Shown: positions 1 to 5,817 of the stretch, piece after piece
How the letters are laid out: the number at the start of each line of letters is the position of its first letter
Position numbering within the stretch: the first letter of the stretch is position 1
DNA from: an uncultured Clostridium sp.
GTDB lineage: Bacteria; Bacillota; Clostridia; Lachnospirales; Lachnospiraceae
Direction: 5' to 3'
Assembly: GCA_900552885.1 (NCBI GenBank)
Contig: USBM01000147.1
Coordinates: 1-5,817 of the forward strand
DNA: 5,817 nt
Position numbers and translations under genes: made by a program
The notes under the pieces: generated by a model
The model's database searches: none
The model's input: only the letters and a program-made list of their open reading frames with translations
What the model was told of the DNA's origin: nothing

Positions 1-62
1 AAAAAAAAAAAAAACAAAAAAAAAGAAAAAAAATAAAAAAAAAAAAAGAAAAAAAGAAAAAA
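1..62 (+). repeat. Poly-A low-complexity tract, in frame with ClpX
   Basis: Fifty-seven of the first 62 bases are A; the exceptions are C at 15, G at 25, T at 34, G at 48 and G at 56. In the ClpX frame it contains no stop and reads as 15 AAA and one AAG codon, with single CAA, AGA, ATA and GAA codons: a lysine-rich linker. Just downstream the same gene uses AAG often for lysine, so the tract differs from its own gene. It may be a real basic linker, a slippage-expanded repeat, or a sequencing or assembly artefact at a contig end. Confidence 0.85.
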
Positions 63-1178
63 GAGGAGCAACCGGAGTTAACACTAAGTACGATTCCTGC
101 ACCACATGAGATGAAGGCAAAGTTAGATGAGTATGTTATTGGACAGGAATATGCAAAGAAGGTAATTTCAGTTGCGGTATATAATCATTATAAGAGAGTA
201 TTGACCGATTCCATGGATGATATTGAGATTGAAAAATCTAATATGCTGATGGTTGGACCGACAGGTTCAGGTAAGACATATTTGGTTAAGACGATAGCAC
301 GTATTCTGAATGTTCCGCTTGCTATTACAGATGCCACGACATTGACGGAGGCGGGATATATTGGCGATGATGTAGAGAGTGTGCTTTCTAAGCTGCTTGC
401 GGCCGCAGATAATGATGTGGAGAAGGCAGAACGTGGAATTGTATTTATTGATGAGATCGATAAGATTGCTAAGAAACGTAATACAAATTCACGGGATGTC
501 AGTGGAGAAGCCGTGCAGCAGGGACTTTTGAAGATCTTGGAAGGAGCGGAGGTAGAGGTTCCGGTTGGTTCTGGTAGCAAGAATGCAATGGTTCCGCTTA
601 CAACGATGAATACACGGAATATTCTGTTTATTTGTGGAGGGGCATTCCCGGATGTGGAAGATATTATCAAGGTACGTCTGAATAAGAAGTCTTCGATCGG
701 TTTTCAGGCAGATCTAAAAGATAAATATGATAAAGACCGCAATCTGTTATCTAAAATTACGGTGGAAGATCTGCGGGAATTTGGAATGATTCCGGAATTC
801 TTAGGTCGTTTGCCAATTCTCTTTACCTTAGAGGGCTTGGATGAGGATATGTTGGTTCAGATCATGAAAGAGCCGAAGAATGCGATCCTCAAACAGTACA
901 AGAAGTTATTGGCATTAGATGGTGTAGATCTGCGGTTTGATGACAGTGCATATCATGCAATTGCCAAACGGGCAATGGAGAAGAAGACGGGTGCAAGAGC
1001 ACTTCGTGCCATTATTGAAGAATTTATGCTGGATATTATGTATCAGATTCCTAGAGATGATAATATTGGCAGAGTAACGATTACAAAGGATTATATTGAA
1101 GGAACAGGCGGACCTGTATTAGAAATGCGTGGAACATTGGCGTTAGAAGAAGACAATCTGCCGACAACGACAGAATGA
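3..1178 (+). CDS. clpX: ATP-dependent Clp protease ATP-binding subunit ClpX, divergent form, 5' partial
   Basis: This is a cytosolic AAA+ unfoldase that would feed substrates to ClpP. The frame is open from the window edge through the poly-A tract. The ATG at 111 is probably not the true start, because the upstream codons give the family sequence IPAPHE that precedes the conserved DEYVIGQ motif. Counting from that Met: Walker A GPTGSGKT at 49-56, pore-1 loop GYIG at 82-85 (usually GYVG), Walker B IVFIDE at 110-115, ICGGAF after the sensor-1 strand at 174-179, the ClpP-docking IGF loop at 196-198, the arginine finger in GRLP at 232-235, and sensor-2 GAR at 294-296. The AAA+ core is full length. 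The N-terminal zinc-binding domain would lie outside the window. An oddity is that the RKH pore loop of standard ClpX reads SKN (156-158) with no length change, which suggests a clostridial variant or paralog. The upstream linker is almost pure lysine. The M18 aminopeptidase gene follows after 62 bases. Confidence 0.92.
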   Translation, partial: KKKKQKKRKKIKKKKEKKKKEEQPELTLSTIPAPHEMKAKLDEYVIGQEYAKKVISVAVYNHYKRVLTDSMDDIEIEKSNMLMVGPTGSGKTYLVKTIARILNVPLAITDATTLTEAGYIGDDVESVLSKLLAAADNDVEKAERGIVFIDEIDKIAKKRNTNSRDVSGEAVQQGLLKILEGAEVEVPVGSGSKNAMVPLTTMNTRNILFICGGAFPDVEDIIKVRLNKKSSIGFQADLKDKYDKDRNLLSKITVEDLREFGMIPEFLGRLPILFTLEGLDEDMLVQIMKEPKNAILKQYKKLLALDGVDLRFDDSAYHAIAKRAMEKKTGARALRAIIEEFMLDIMYQIPRDDNIGRVTITKDYIEGTGGPVLEMRGTLALEEDNLPTTTE

Positions 1179-1226
1179 ATAAGTTCGGAATCATCCGGAG
1201 CATAATAGAATAAGATGCATGTAATT

Positions 1227-1232
1227 AGGAGG
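1227..1232 (+). promoter_or_regulatory. Ribosome binding site of the M18 aminopeptidase
   Basis: A perfect AGGAGG lies 8 bases before the ATG at 1241 and fixes that start. The rest of the 62-base gap after clpX shows no convincing promoter or terminator, which fits translation from a shared transcript. Confidence 0.85.
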
Positions 1233-1240
1233 CTGTTAAA

Positions 1241-2620
1241 ATGGAAAGAAAAAACGCATGGAAAGAGTATGACAAGAAGGACACAAAGGAATTAGAGGTT
1301 CTTTGTAAGGAGTACCGTAAGTTCTTGAATCATGGCAAGACAGAAAGAGAATGTGTAAAGTACATTGTAGAGTTGGCAAAAGAGGCTGGATATCAGGATC
1401 TTAACGATATTAAAAAGTCTGGTAGAATGCTGAAAAGTGGAGATAAAGTATATGCGGTTAATATGAAGAAAGCGATTGCTTTGTTTCAGATCGGGGCAGA
1501 CCCAATCGTGGAAGGGATGAATATCTTGGGCGCTCACATTGATTCTCCAAGGATGGATGTCAAGCAGAATCCATTGTATGAGGATACGGATTTTGCATAT
1601 TTGGATACGCATTACTATGGCGGTATTAAGAAATATCAGTGGGTGACACTTCCGTTGGCAATTCATGGTGTGGTAGCAAAGAAGGACGGGCAGGTTGTTG
1701 ATATTGTAATTGGCGAGGATGATAAAGATCCGATCTTTTGTGTGACGGATCTGCTGATTCATTTGGCGGGAGAACAGATGGATAAGAAAGCTGCAAAGGT
1801 TGTAGAGGGTGAGCAGTTGGATATTCTGGTAGGAAGCCAGCCACTTCTAAAGGAAGAGAAGGAACCTGTGAAGAAGATGGTTTTATCAATATTGAAGAAG
1901 AAGTATGATATTGAGGAAGAAGACTTCTTATCTGCCGAATTAGAGATTGTGCCGGCAGGCAAAGCAAGAGAGGCGGGACTTGATGCATCCATGATCATGG
2001 CATATGGTCAGGATGACCGTGTGTGTGCCTATACGTCAGCTGCAGCAATGTTTGATATGGAGAAGGTGAAACGTACTGCATGCTGTCTGTTGGTGGATAA
2101 GGAAGAAATCGGATCGGTAGGAGCAACCGGAATGCAGTCGAAGTTCTTTGAGAATACAGTAGCGGAATTGATGGAGTCTATGGGTGAGTATTCAGAACTG
2201 AAGCTTAAGAGATGTTTAGCGGGTTCATATATGTTATCTTCCGATGTGTCTGCGGCGTACGATCCGAACTATGCAAGTGCATTTGAAAAGAAGAATGCAG
2301 CTTATCTTGGCAGGGGCGTTGTATTCAACAAGTTTACAGGCTCTCGCGGTAAGTCGGGTTCTAATGATGCCAATGCGGAATATATTGGAAAGCTTCGTAA
2401 GATCATGGATGATAATCATGTGGCGTTCCAGACGGCAGAGCTTGGTAAAGTGGATATTGGCGGCGGTGGAACGATTGCTTATATCTTATCGTTATATGGT
2501 ATGAATGTAATCGACAGTGGTGTTGCAGTACTTAATATGCATGCACCATGGGAGATTACAAGCAAAGCAGATGTGTATGAGGCCTATAAGTCCTACAAGG
2601 CATTTTTAAAGGACGCATAA
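1241..2620 (+). CDS. apeA: M18 family zinc aminopeptidase
   Basis: This is a complete 459-residue cytosolic metallo-aminopeptidase that removes N-terminal residues from peptides. M18 enzymes carry a two-metal site and form large hollow oligomers, so they act on peptides rather than folded proteins. The expected metal and catalytic residues are visible: His99 in GAHIDSP (97-103), the bridging Asp259 in GQDDR (256-260), the catalytic and metal Glu pair 288-289 in DKEEIGS, Asp335 in SSDVSAAYDPN, and His434 in NMHAPWE. The segment HYYGGIKKYQW (124-134) and the length fit the bacterial 'aminopeptidase 1' branch rather than the aspartyl aminopeptidase branch. The start is set by AGGAGG 8 bases upstream. 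There is no signal peptide. It sits 62 bases after clpX and 75 before a serine protease, so it could help finish off peptides released by Clp proteolysis; that link is inferred. The family call is firm, the gene symbol less so. Confidence 0.93.
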   Translation: MERKNAWKEYDKKDTKELEVLCKEYRKFLNHGKTERECVKYIVELAKEAGYQDLNDIKKSGRMLKSGDKVYAVNMKKAIALFQIGADPIVEGMNILGAHIDSPRMDVKQNPLYEDTDFAYLDTHYYGGIKKYQWVTLPLAIHGVVAKKDGQVVDIVIGEDDKDPIFCVTDLLIHLAGEQMDKKAAKVVEGEQLDILVGSQPLLKEEKEPVKKMVLSILKKKYDIEEEDFLSAELEIVPAGKAREAGLDASMIMAYGQDDRVCAYTSAAAMFDMEKVKRTACCLLVDKEEIGSVGATGMQSKFFENTVAELMESMGEYSELKLKRCLAGSYMLSSDVSAAYDPNYASAFEKKNAAYLGRGVVFNKFTGSRGKSGSNDANAEYIGKLRKIMDDNHVAFQTAELGKVDIGGGGTIAYILSLYGMNVIDSGVAVLNMHAPWEITSKADVYEAYKSYKAFLKDA

Positions 2621-2642
2621 ATGCAGATTTGATGAAAGAACG

Positions 2643-2671
2643 TTGCATGTCAAGGATGAATAAGATATAGA
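2643..2671 (+). promoter_or_regulatory. Weak candidate promoter before the subtilase
   Basis: In the 75-base gap before the protease, TTGCAT (2643-2648) and TATAGA (2666-2671) are 17 bases apart. That is correct vegetative spacing, but the hexamers match the consensus poorly. A second candidate, AATACAAT at 2674-2681, resembles a sporulation sigma-E -10 box but lacks a clear -35. Neither is convincing, and readthrough from the aminopeptidase gene remains possible because no terminator is visible. Confidence 0.25.
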
Positions 2672-2695
2672 AGAATACAATTGAGTGTATAGATC

Positions 2696-4435
2696 ATGAC
2701 ATGTGAAGAGATGATATATAGTAATGATTATTCCGATTATGGAATTAACTTTCTTAAGGGGTTTGAAGGTGCGGAAGAAGCCTATCGGATGGGGTGTGTC
2801 AATGTGATTGATCCTAAGATTGCCATATTGCATATGCCAAGACCGGGTGATTATTTGACGTTGCTGGAACGAACCCCTTATTCTTATGTTCCCAAATTAT
2901 TTGGTCTTATGGATTCTTCTAATGTTGAGGCAGTTGGGGTGACATCTGTGCAAAATCCTAATTATTTTGACTTGGATGGGAAAAATGTGATAGTTGGAGT
3001 GGTGGATACGGGAATTGATTATCAAAACTCACTTTTTTTAGATGCACAGGGAAGAAGTCGAATTGGTGTTATATGGGATCAAACACTAACTGGATTTGAA
3101 AAAAGTGATGAAATTCCTGCTCCGTATTACGGAACGGCGTTCTCTGGCAGGCAGATTCAAGAAGCGATTGGTTCGGAGAAACCATTTGAAATTGTACCAT
3201 CAAAAGACACAAATGGGCATGGTACTTATATAACAGGAGTAGCGGCAGGGGGAGAAAACCGTCAGAAAGATTTTACAGGGATTGCAGGTGGAGCAGAGAT
3301 TGCTGTTGTGAAGTTGAAGACTGCAAAACCGTATCTGAAGGAATTTTACGGTGTAGCAGAGAATGTGGAGGCTTATTCTGAAACGGATCTGATCTATGCA
3401 GTGGAATACCTGTATCGGTATGCATTAAGTCGGAACTGTCCGGTTTCCATAGTGATTGGATTGGGAAGCAGCAACGGAGGTCATTTGGGATATACCTTTT
3501 TGGAGCAGTATTTATCTATACTGTTAGAAAATGTGTGGATTATGGTGAGTGCACCTGCAGGTAATGAGGGAAATGAACGTTTGCATTATGCCGGAAATGT
3601 TCCGGAAAATCCGGGATATGAATTAGTAGAACTCAATGTAGGGGAGGGACAGGAAAATCTCACTTTAGAGATGTGGGGCAGAGCTCCGACTACCTTTGCG
3701 ATTGGGATTGTATCGCCACAAGGGGAAAGGTTGGAACGGATTCCGCCCCACTTTGGTCAGGAGGAGGTAATCCAGCTGTCATTAACACAATCGGAAATAT
3801 ATGTTGCTTATCAGATGGTGGAGATATATACAGGAGAGGAATTGATTTTTATACGTTTGAGGCGTCCGACACCCGGGATATGGACTATTCAGGTCTATGC
3901 AGATGAAGGACGACAAAGGAATTTTAATATCTGGCTGCCTTTGCGGCAGTTCCTGCGACCCGACACATATTTTTTGAATCCTGATCCCGGAAATACGATT
4001 ACGGCACCCGGGAATGCAATGCTGGTTATGACGATCACCGCGTATAATCATCGTAGTGGAAGTATCTATGCAAAGTCAGGAAGAGGATTTAACACAAGAG
4101 AACAGGTAAAACCGGATCTGGTAGCCCCGGGAGTGGCGATTCTCGGACCGGGGCTGCATAATAATTTTATAGAACAAAGCGGAACATCTGTTGCAGCAGC
4201 ACATAGTGCAGGGATAATGGCGTTGTTTCTTCAATGGAATGTGGAGAATTATCAGTTGGGATATTTTTATGCAAAGCAGATGCAAAGCTTTTTTTACAAA
4301 GGTGCAGTGCGGGATGAGGAATATTCCTATCCGAATCCGATATGGGGGTATGGCATTATGAATCTGGCAAATGTTTTTGATCAGTTCCGGCTAACCTATA
4401 CGATACAACAGATTGGTATAAATATTCTTGACTGA
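2696..4435 (+). CDS. S8 family (subtilisin-like) serine protease, Csp-like
   Basis: This is a complete 579-residue subtilase with an intact catalytic triad: Asp104 in VVDTGID, His175 in NGHGT, and Ser498 in SGTSVAA, plus the oxyanion Asn290 in APAGNEG. Residues 1-85 or so resemble a prodomain. Between the oxyanion Asn and the Ser lies an inserted stretch of about 150 residues (roughly 305-450), rich in beta-type sequence with a SPQGERLERIP segment, similar to the jelly-roll insert of clostridial Csp germination proteases. There is no signal peptide, membrane segment or cell-wall anchor, so it is probably cytoplasmic or spore-packaged. A stop codon lies two codons before the ATG at 2696. MTCEEMI agrees with the family's N-terminal pattern, though no good ribosome site is visible and ATG 2711 is an alternative. 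Csp proteases activate a cortex hydrolase during spore germination, but many Lachnospiraceae carry several uncharacterised relatives, so the substrate is unknown. S8 membership is certain; a germination role is only a possibility. Confidence 0.93.
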   Translation: MTCEEMIYSNDYSDYGINFLKGFEGAEEAYRMGCVNVIDPKIAILHMPRPGDYLTLLERTPYSYVPKLFGLMDSSNVEAVGVTSVQNPNYFDLDGKNVIVGVVDTGIDYQNSLFLDAQGRSRIGVIWDQTLTGFEKSDEIPAPYYGTAFSGRQIQEAIGSEKPFEIVPSKDTNGHGTYITGVAAGGENRQKDFTGIAGGAEIAVVKLKTAKPYLKEFYGVAENVEAYSETDLIYAVEYLYRYALSRNCPVSIVIGLGSSNGGHLGYTFLEQYLSILLENVWIMVSAPAGNEGNERLHYAGNVPENPGYELVELNVGEGQENLTLEMWGRAPTTFAIGIVSPQGERLERIPPHFGQEEVIQLSLTQSEIYVAYQMVEIYTGEELIFIRLRRPTPGIWTIQVYADEGRQRNFNIWLPLRQFLRPDTYFLNPDPGNTITAPGNAMLVMTITAYNHRSGSIYAKSGRGFNTREQVKPDLVAPGVAILGPGLHNNFIEQSGTSVAAAHSAGIMALFLQWNVENYQLGYFYAKQMQSFFYKGAVRDEEYSYPNPIWGYGIMNLANVFDQFRLTYTIQQIGINILD

Positions 4436-4457
4436 TTTACTAGGAAAAGAGTATAAT
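4428..4457 (+). promoter_or_regulatory. Near-consensus vegetative promoter of the Rrf2 gene
   Basis: TTGACT (4428-4433) and a perfect TATAAT (4452-4457) are separated by 18 bases. The -35 box overlaps the end of the protease gene, whose stop is at 4433-4435. Transcription would begin around 4464, leaving a leader of about 58 bases. A short dyad, TACT-N8-AGTA (4438-4453), lies between and into the boxes and could be an operator for autoregulation, as is common for Rrf2 proteins; that role is speculative. Confidence 0.7.
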
Positions 4458-4505
4458 AAATAAACAGGGTACGAACAAATCTGATAATTGCAGGACGCCT
4501 GGAAG

Positions 4506-4511
4506 AAGGAG
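4506..4511 (+). promoter_or_regulatory. Ribosome binding site deciding a TTG start
   Basis: AAGGAG lies 10 bases before the TTG at 4522, within a purine-rich run (4501-4515). No ATG is placed to give the family's conserved N-terminus, so this site with the TTG codon defines the start of the Rrf2 protein. Confidence 0.75.
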
Positions 4512-4521
4512 AGGATTAAGA

Positions 4522-4956
4522 TTGAAGATATCTACAAAAGGAAGATATGCACTGCGTCTGATGTTGGATCTGGCACAGAATAATACAGGAGAAATGATCC
4601 GGGTAAAGGAAATTTCGGAAAGGCAGGGTATTTCGGAAAAATATTTAGAACAGATTGTGACAATGCTTAAAAAAGCTAATTATGTGAAGAGTTTGCGAGG
4701 GGCTCAGGGGGGGTATCGTCTTGCAAAAGAGCCGGCGGAATATACAGTTGGAATGATTTTGCGGTTGACGGAGGGAAATATGGCTCCGGTTGCATGTTTA
4801 GAGGATGACATTAATCAGTGTGAACGTGCAGATTCCTGTGTTACATTGCGTTTGTGGACAATGTTGGATGATGCGATCAAAGGAGTGATTGATAAGGTGA
4901 CGCTTCAGGATATGCTTGATTGGAATGAAGAAAAAGGAGACAATTATATTATATAG
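4522..4956 (+). CDS. Rrf2 family transcriptional regulator (IscR-like, three conserved cysteines)
   Basis: This complete 144-residue DNA-binding protein has a winged helix-turn-helix. The N-terminus MKISTKGRYALRLM, the recognition region around ISEKYLEQIV (38-46) and the wing LRGAQGGYRLA (58-68) are classic Rrf2 motifs. Three cysteines, Cys92, Cys100 and Cys106 (spacing CX7CX5C), match the positions that hold an iron-sulfur cluster in IscR-type members, so it may sense Fe-S status, redox or NO. The start is TTG, chosen because it gives the conserved MKISTKG beginning and has a good ribosome site. It has its own promoter and is followed at once by a terminator, so it appears monocistronic. Clostridial relatives often sit before cysteine desulfurase and scaffold genes, but here the next gene is the convergent htpG, so the regulon cannot be read from context. 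The cysteine-metabolism regulator CymR is the alternative within the family, but the cysteine triad favours an Fe-S type. Confidence 0.93.
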   Translation: MKISTKGRYALRLMLDLAQNNTGEMIRVKEISERQGISEKYLEQIVTMLKKANYVKSLRGAQGGYRLAKEPAEYTVGMILRLTEGNMAPVACLEDDINQCERADSCVTLRLWTMLDDAIKGVIDKVTLQDMLDWNEEKGDNYII

Positions 4957-4961
4957 ATAAT

Positions 4962-4998
4962 AATGCCAGCAACTATTCCGGTTGCTGGCATTGTTTGT
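4962..4998 (+). terminator. Rho-independent terminator after the Rrf2 gene, possibly bidirectional
   Basis: The perfect 12-bp arms AATGCCAGCAAC (4962-4973) and GTTGCTGGCATT (4981-4992) flank a 7-base loop and are followed by TTGTTTGT. The hairpin begins five bases after the Rrf2 stop. On the minus strand the stem is followed by an A/T-rich run (ATTATCTATATAAT), so it could also stop transcription coming from htpG. Confidence 0.88.
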
Positions 4999-5016
4999 AT
5001 ATATTATGAGTTATAT

Positions 5017-5042
5017 TCAGATTCGTGTTTGCGCGAATCTGA
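5017..5042 (-). terminator. Hairpin downstream of htpG, possible terminator
   Basis: TCAGATTCG (5017-5025) pairs with CGAATCTGA (5034-5042). A further G-U and a G-C pair close a four-base loop. It starts 20 bases after the htpG stop. The minus-strand sequence after the stem is A/T-rich but lacks a true T-run, so this may be a transcript-end stabilising structure, with termination at the next hairpin (4962-4992). Confidence 0.5.
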
Positions 5043-5062
5043 GTGATGACTATTCCATCCTG

Positions 5063-5817
5063 TTATTGTGTGACAATGTTAAGAAGTTCATTGCTGCGTG
5101 CGATGAATTTGGTCATGGCTTCTGCATCAAGAGGAGCATGTGCTAATAATGCCAGATCATATAATTGCTCGCAGATAAGAGGAGTATGTTCGCCTTCTGG
5201 ATTATCCAATACATATTGTACAAGGTTATTGTTGGCATTTAATACCAAAGTCTGGGAATCGCCACCAAACATAGATGGATCCATGGCTCCGCCCATACTG
5301 TACATCTTCATCATGTCCTGCATACGACGAGTTTCCTCAGGAAGTGTAATCATAGAGGAGATAGCAGCATTTTTTAATTTTTCTACTTTGACAGTCAATT
5401 TGTCGTTATCTAAAGCTTTTTTGAAAATTTCAGATAATTTATCTGTTGTGTCTTTAAGCTCTTCCTCTGGAATGTCTTCTTTGAATGTATTTGTAATGTC
5501 GGAGTCAATTCTTGTGAACTTTATACCTTCATTCTTCTGTTCGGTATGTGTAATAAATGGAGTATCAATATTATGTGTCAATACTACAGCGTTGATACCC
5601 TGTTCCTTAAACATGTTGATATATTGGGACTGTACTTTTTCATCATCTGTATAAAATACAGTGTTCTCATACTTCTCCTTACCGGCCTCTAAGTACTCAG
5701 GCAGGGTGAGGTATTTGCCGTCAATATCTTTATACAGGATATAGTCTTTCATCTTATCATCAAACTTGTCATGCTTAAGACCGCCGAATTTGATAAATGG
5801 GCTCAAGTCATCCCAAT
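5063..5817 (-). CDS. htpG: Hsp90-family molecular chaperone HtpG, C-terminal part
   Basis: This is the C-terminal 250 residues of bacterial Hsp90, a cytosolic ATP-dependent dimeric chaperone that remodels client proteins. The frame stays open to the window edge with the codons for WDD before LSPFIKFGG, so the ATPase domain and first half of the middle domain lie outside; the TTG at 5806 is not a real start. Visible are the late middle domain, with DYILYKDIDGKYLTLPEYLE and the VFYTDDEKVQSQYINMFK segment typical of HtpG (about residues 21-68 counted from that TTG), then an acidic helical linker. Next come a methionine-rich loop (about 162-179, containing MMKMYSM and MDPSMFGG) and the C-terminal dimerisation domain beginning TLVLNANNNLVQYV (186-199). 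It ends NIVTQ, with no C-terminal MEEVD motif, as expected for a bacterial protein. It converges on the Rrf2 gene with about 106 bases between. Promoter and heat-shock control elements are outside the window. Confidence 0.93.
   Translation of the reverse strand, partial: WDDLSPFIKFGGLKHDKFDDKMKDYILYKDIDGKYLTLPEYLEAGKEKYENTVFYTDDEKVQSQYINMFKEQGINAVVLTHNIDTPFITHTEQKNEGIKFTRIDSDITNTFKEDIPEEELKDTTDKLSEIFKKALDNDKLTVKVEKLKNAAISSMITLPEETRRMQDMMKMYSMGGAMDPSMFGGDSQTLVLNANNNLVQYVLDNPEGEHTPLICEQLYDLALLAHAPLDAEAMTKFIARSNELLNIVTQ

Noticed and set aside
188..670. Long minus-strand reading frame inside clpX
   Set aside because: It lies wholly opposite a strongly conserved AAA+ domain, and its protein is Ser/Thr-rich low-information sequence with no recognisable domain.
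1184..1199. Small hairpin TTCGGA-ATCA-TCCGGA just after the clpX stop, considered as a terminator
   Set aside because: Only a six-pair stem with one wobble and no T-run after it; unlikely to end transcription.
1201..1206. CATAAT as a -10 box for the aminopeptidase gene
   Set aside because: No recognisable -35 hexamer at 16-18 bases upstream and no extended -10.
1292..1998. Several minus-strand frames opposite the M18 aminopeptidase
   Set aside because: They overlap each other and the conserved peptidase, and none has a plausible ribosome site or motif.
4491..4501. CAGG-ACG-CCTG inverted repeat in the Rrf2 leader, considered as operator or riboswitch stem
   Set aside because: Four-base arms with a three-base loop are too short to support a call, and the leader is only about 58 bases.
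5043..5654. Plus-strand 203-codon frame opposite htpG
   Set aside because: It is the complement of the clearly conserved HtpG C-terminus, is cysteine- and serine-rich, and has no domain or ribosome site.

Overview
The window looks like part of a Gram-positive Clostridia chromosome, most likely Lachnospiraceae. The grounds are moderate-to-low GC, strong purine-rich ribosome sites, a Csp-like subtilase without a signal peptide, a clostridial three-cysteine Rrf2 regulator, and the flavour of the ClpX, M18 peptidase and HtpG proteins. The taxonomic call is inference from protein style, not from a search.

Layout: (1) An almost pure poly-A tract at 1-62 reads in frame, as a lysine-rich stretch, into a ClpX-type AAA+ unfoldase whose 5' end lies outside the window (to 1178). 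(2) After 62 bases and a good ribosome site comes a complete M18 metallo-aminopeptidase (1241-2620). (3) After another 75 bases comes a complete subtilisin-like serine protease of the Csp-like clostridial group (2696-4435). (4) A near-consensus promoter overlapping the protease stop codon leads to a short Rrf2-family regulator with a TTG start (4522-4956), closed by a strong terminator. (5) On the opposite strand, converging on the regulator, is the C-terminal 250 residues of the Hsp90 chaperone HtpG (5063-5817), whose 5' end is outside the window.

Four of the five genes concern protein quality control or peptide turnover: an unfoldase, an aminopeptidase, a cytosolic-looking serine protease and a chaperone. 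The first three are co-directional with short gaps and no visible terminator between them, so they could be cotranscribed. The Rrf2 regulator has its own promoter and terminator and looks monocistronic.

I found no wholly new system, mobile element, CRISPR array or RNA gene. The points most worth a second look are the in-frame poly-A tract at the ClpX N-terminus, the replacement of the ClpX RKH pore loop by SKN at unchanged length, and the grouping of the three proteolysis genes.
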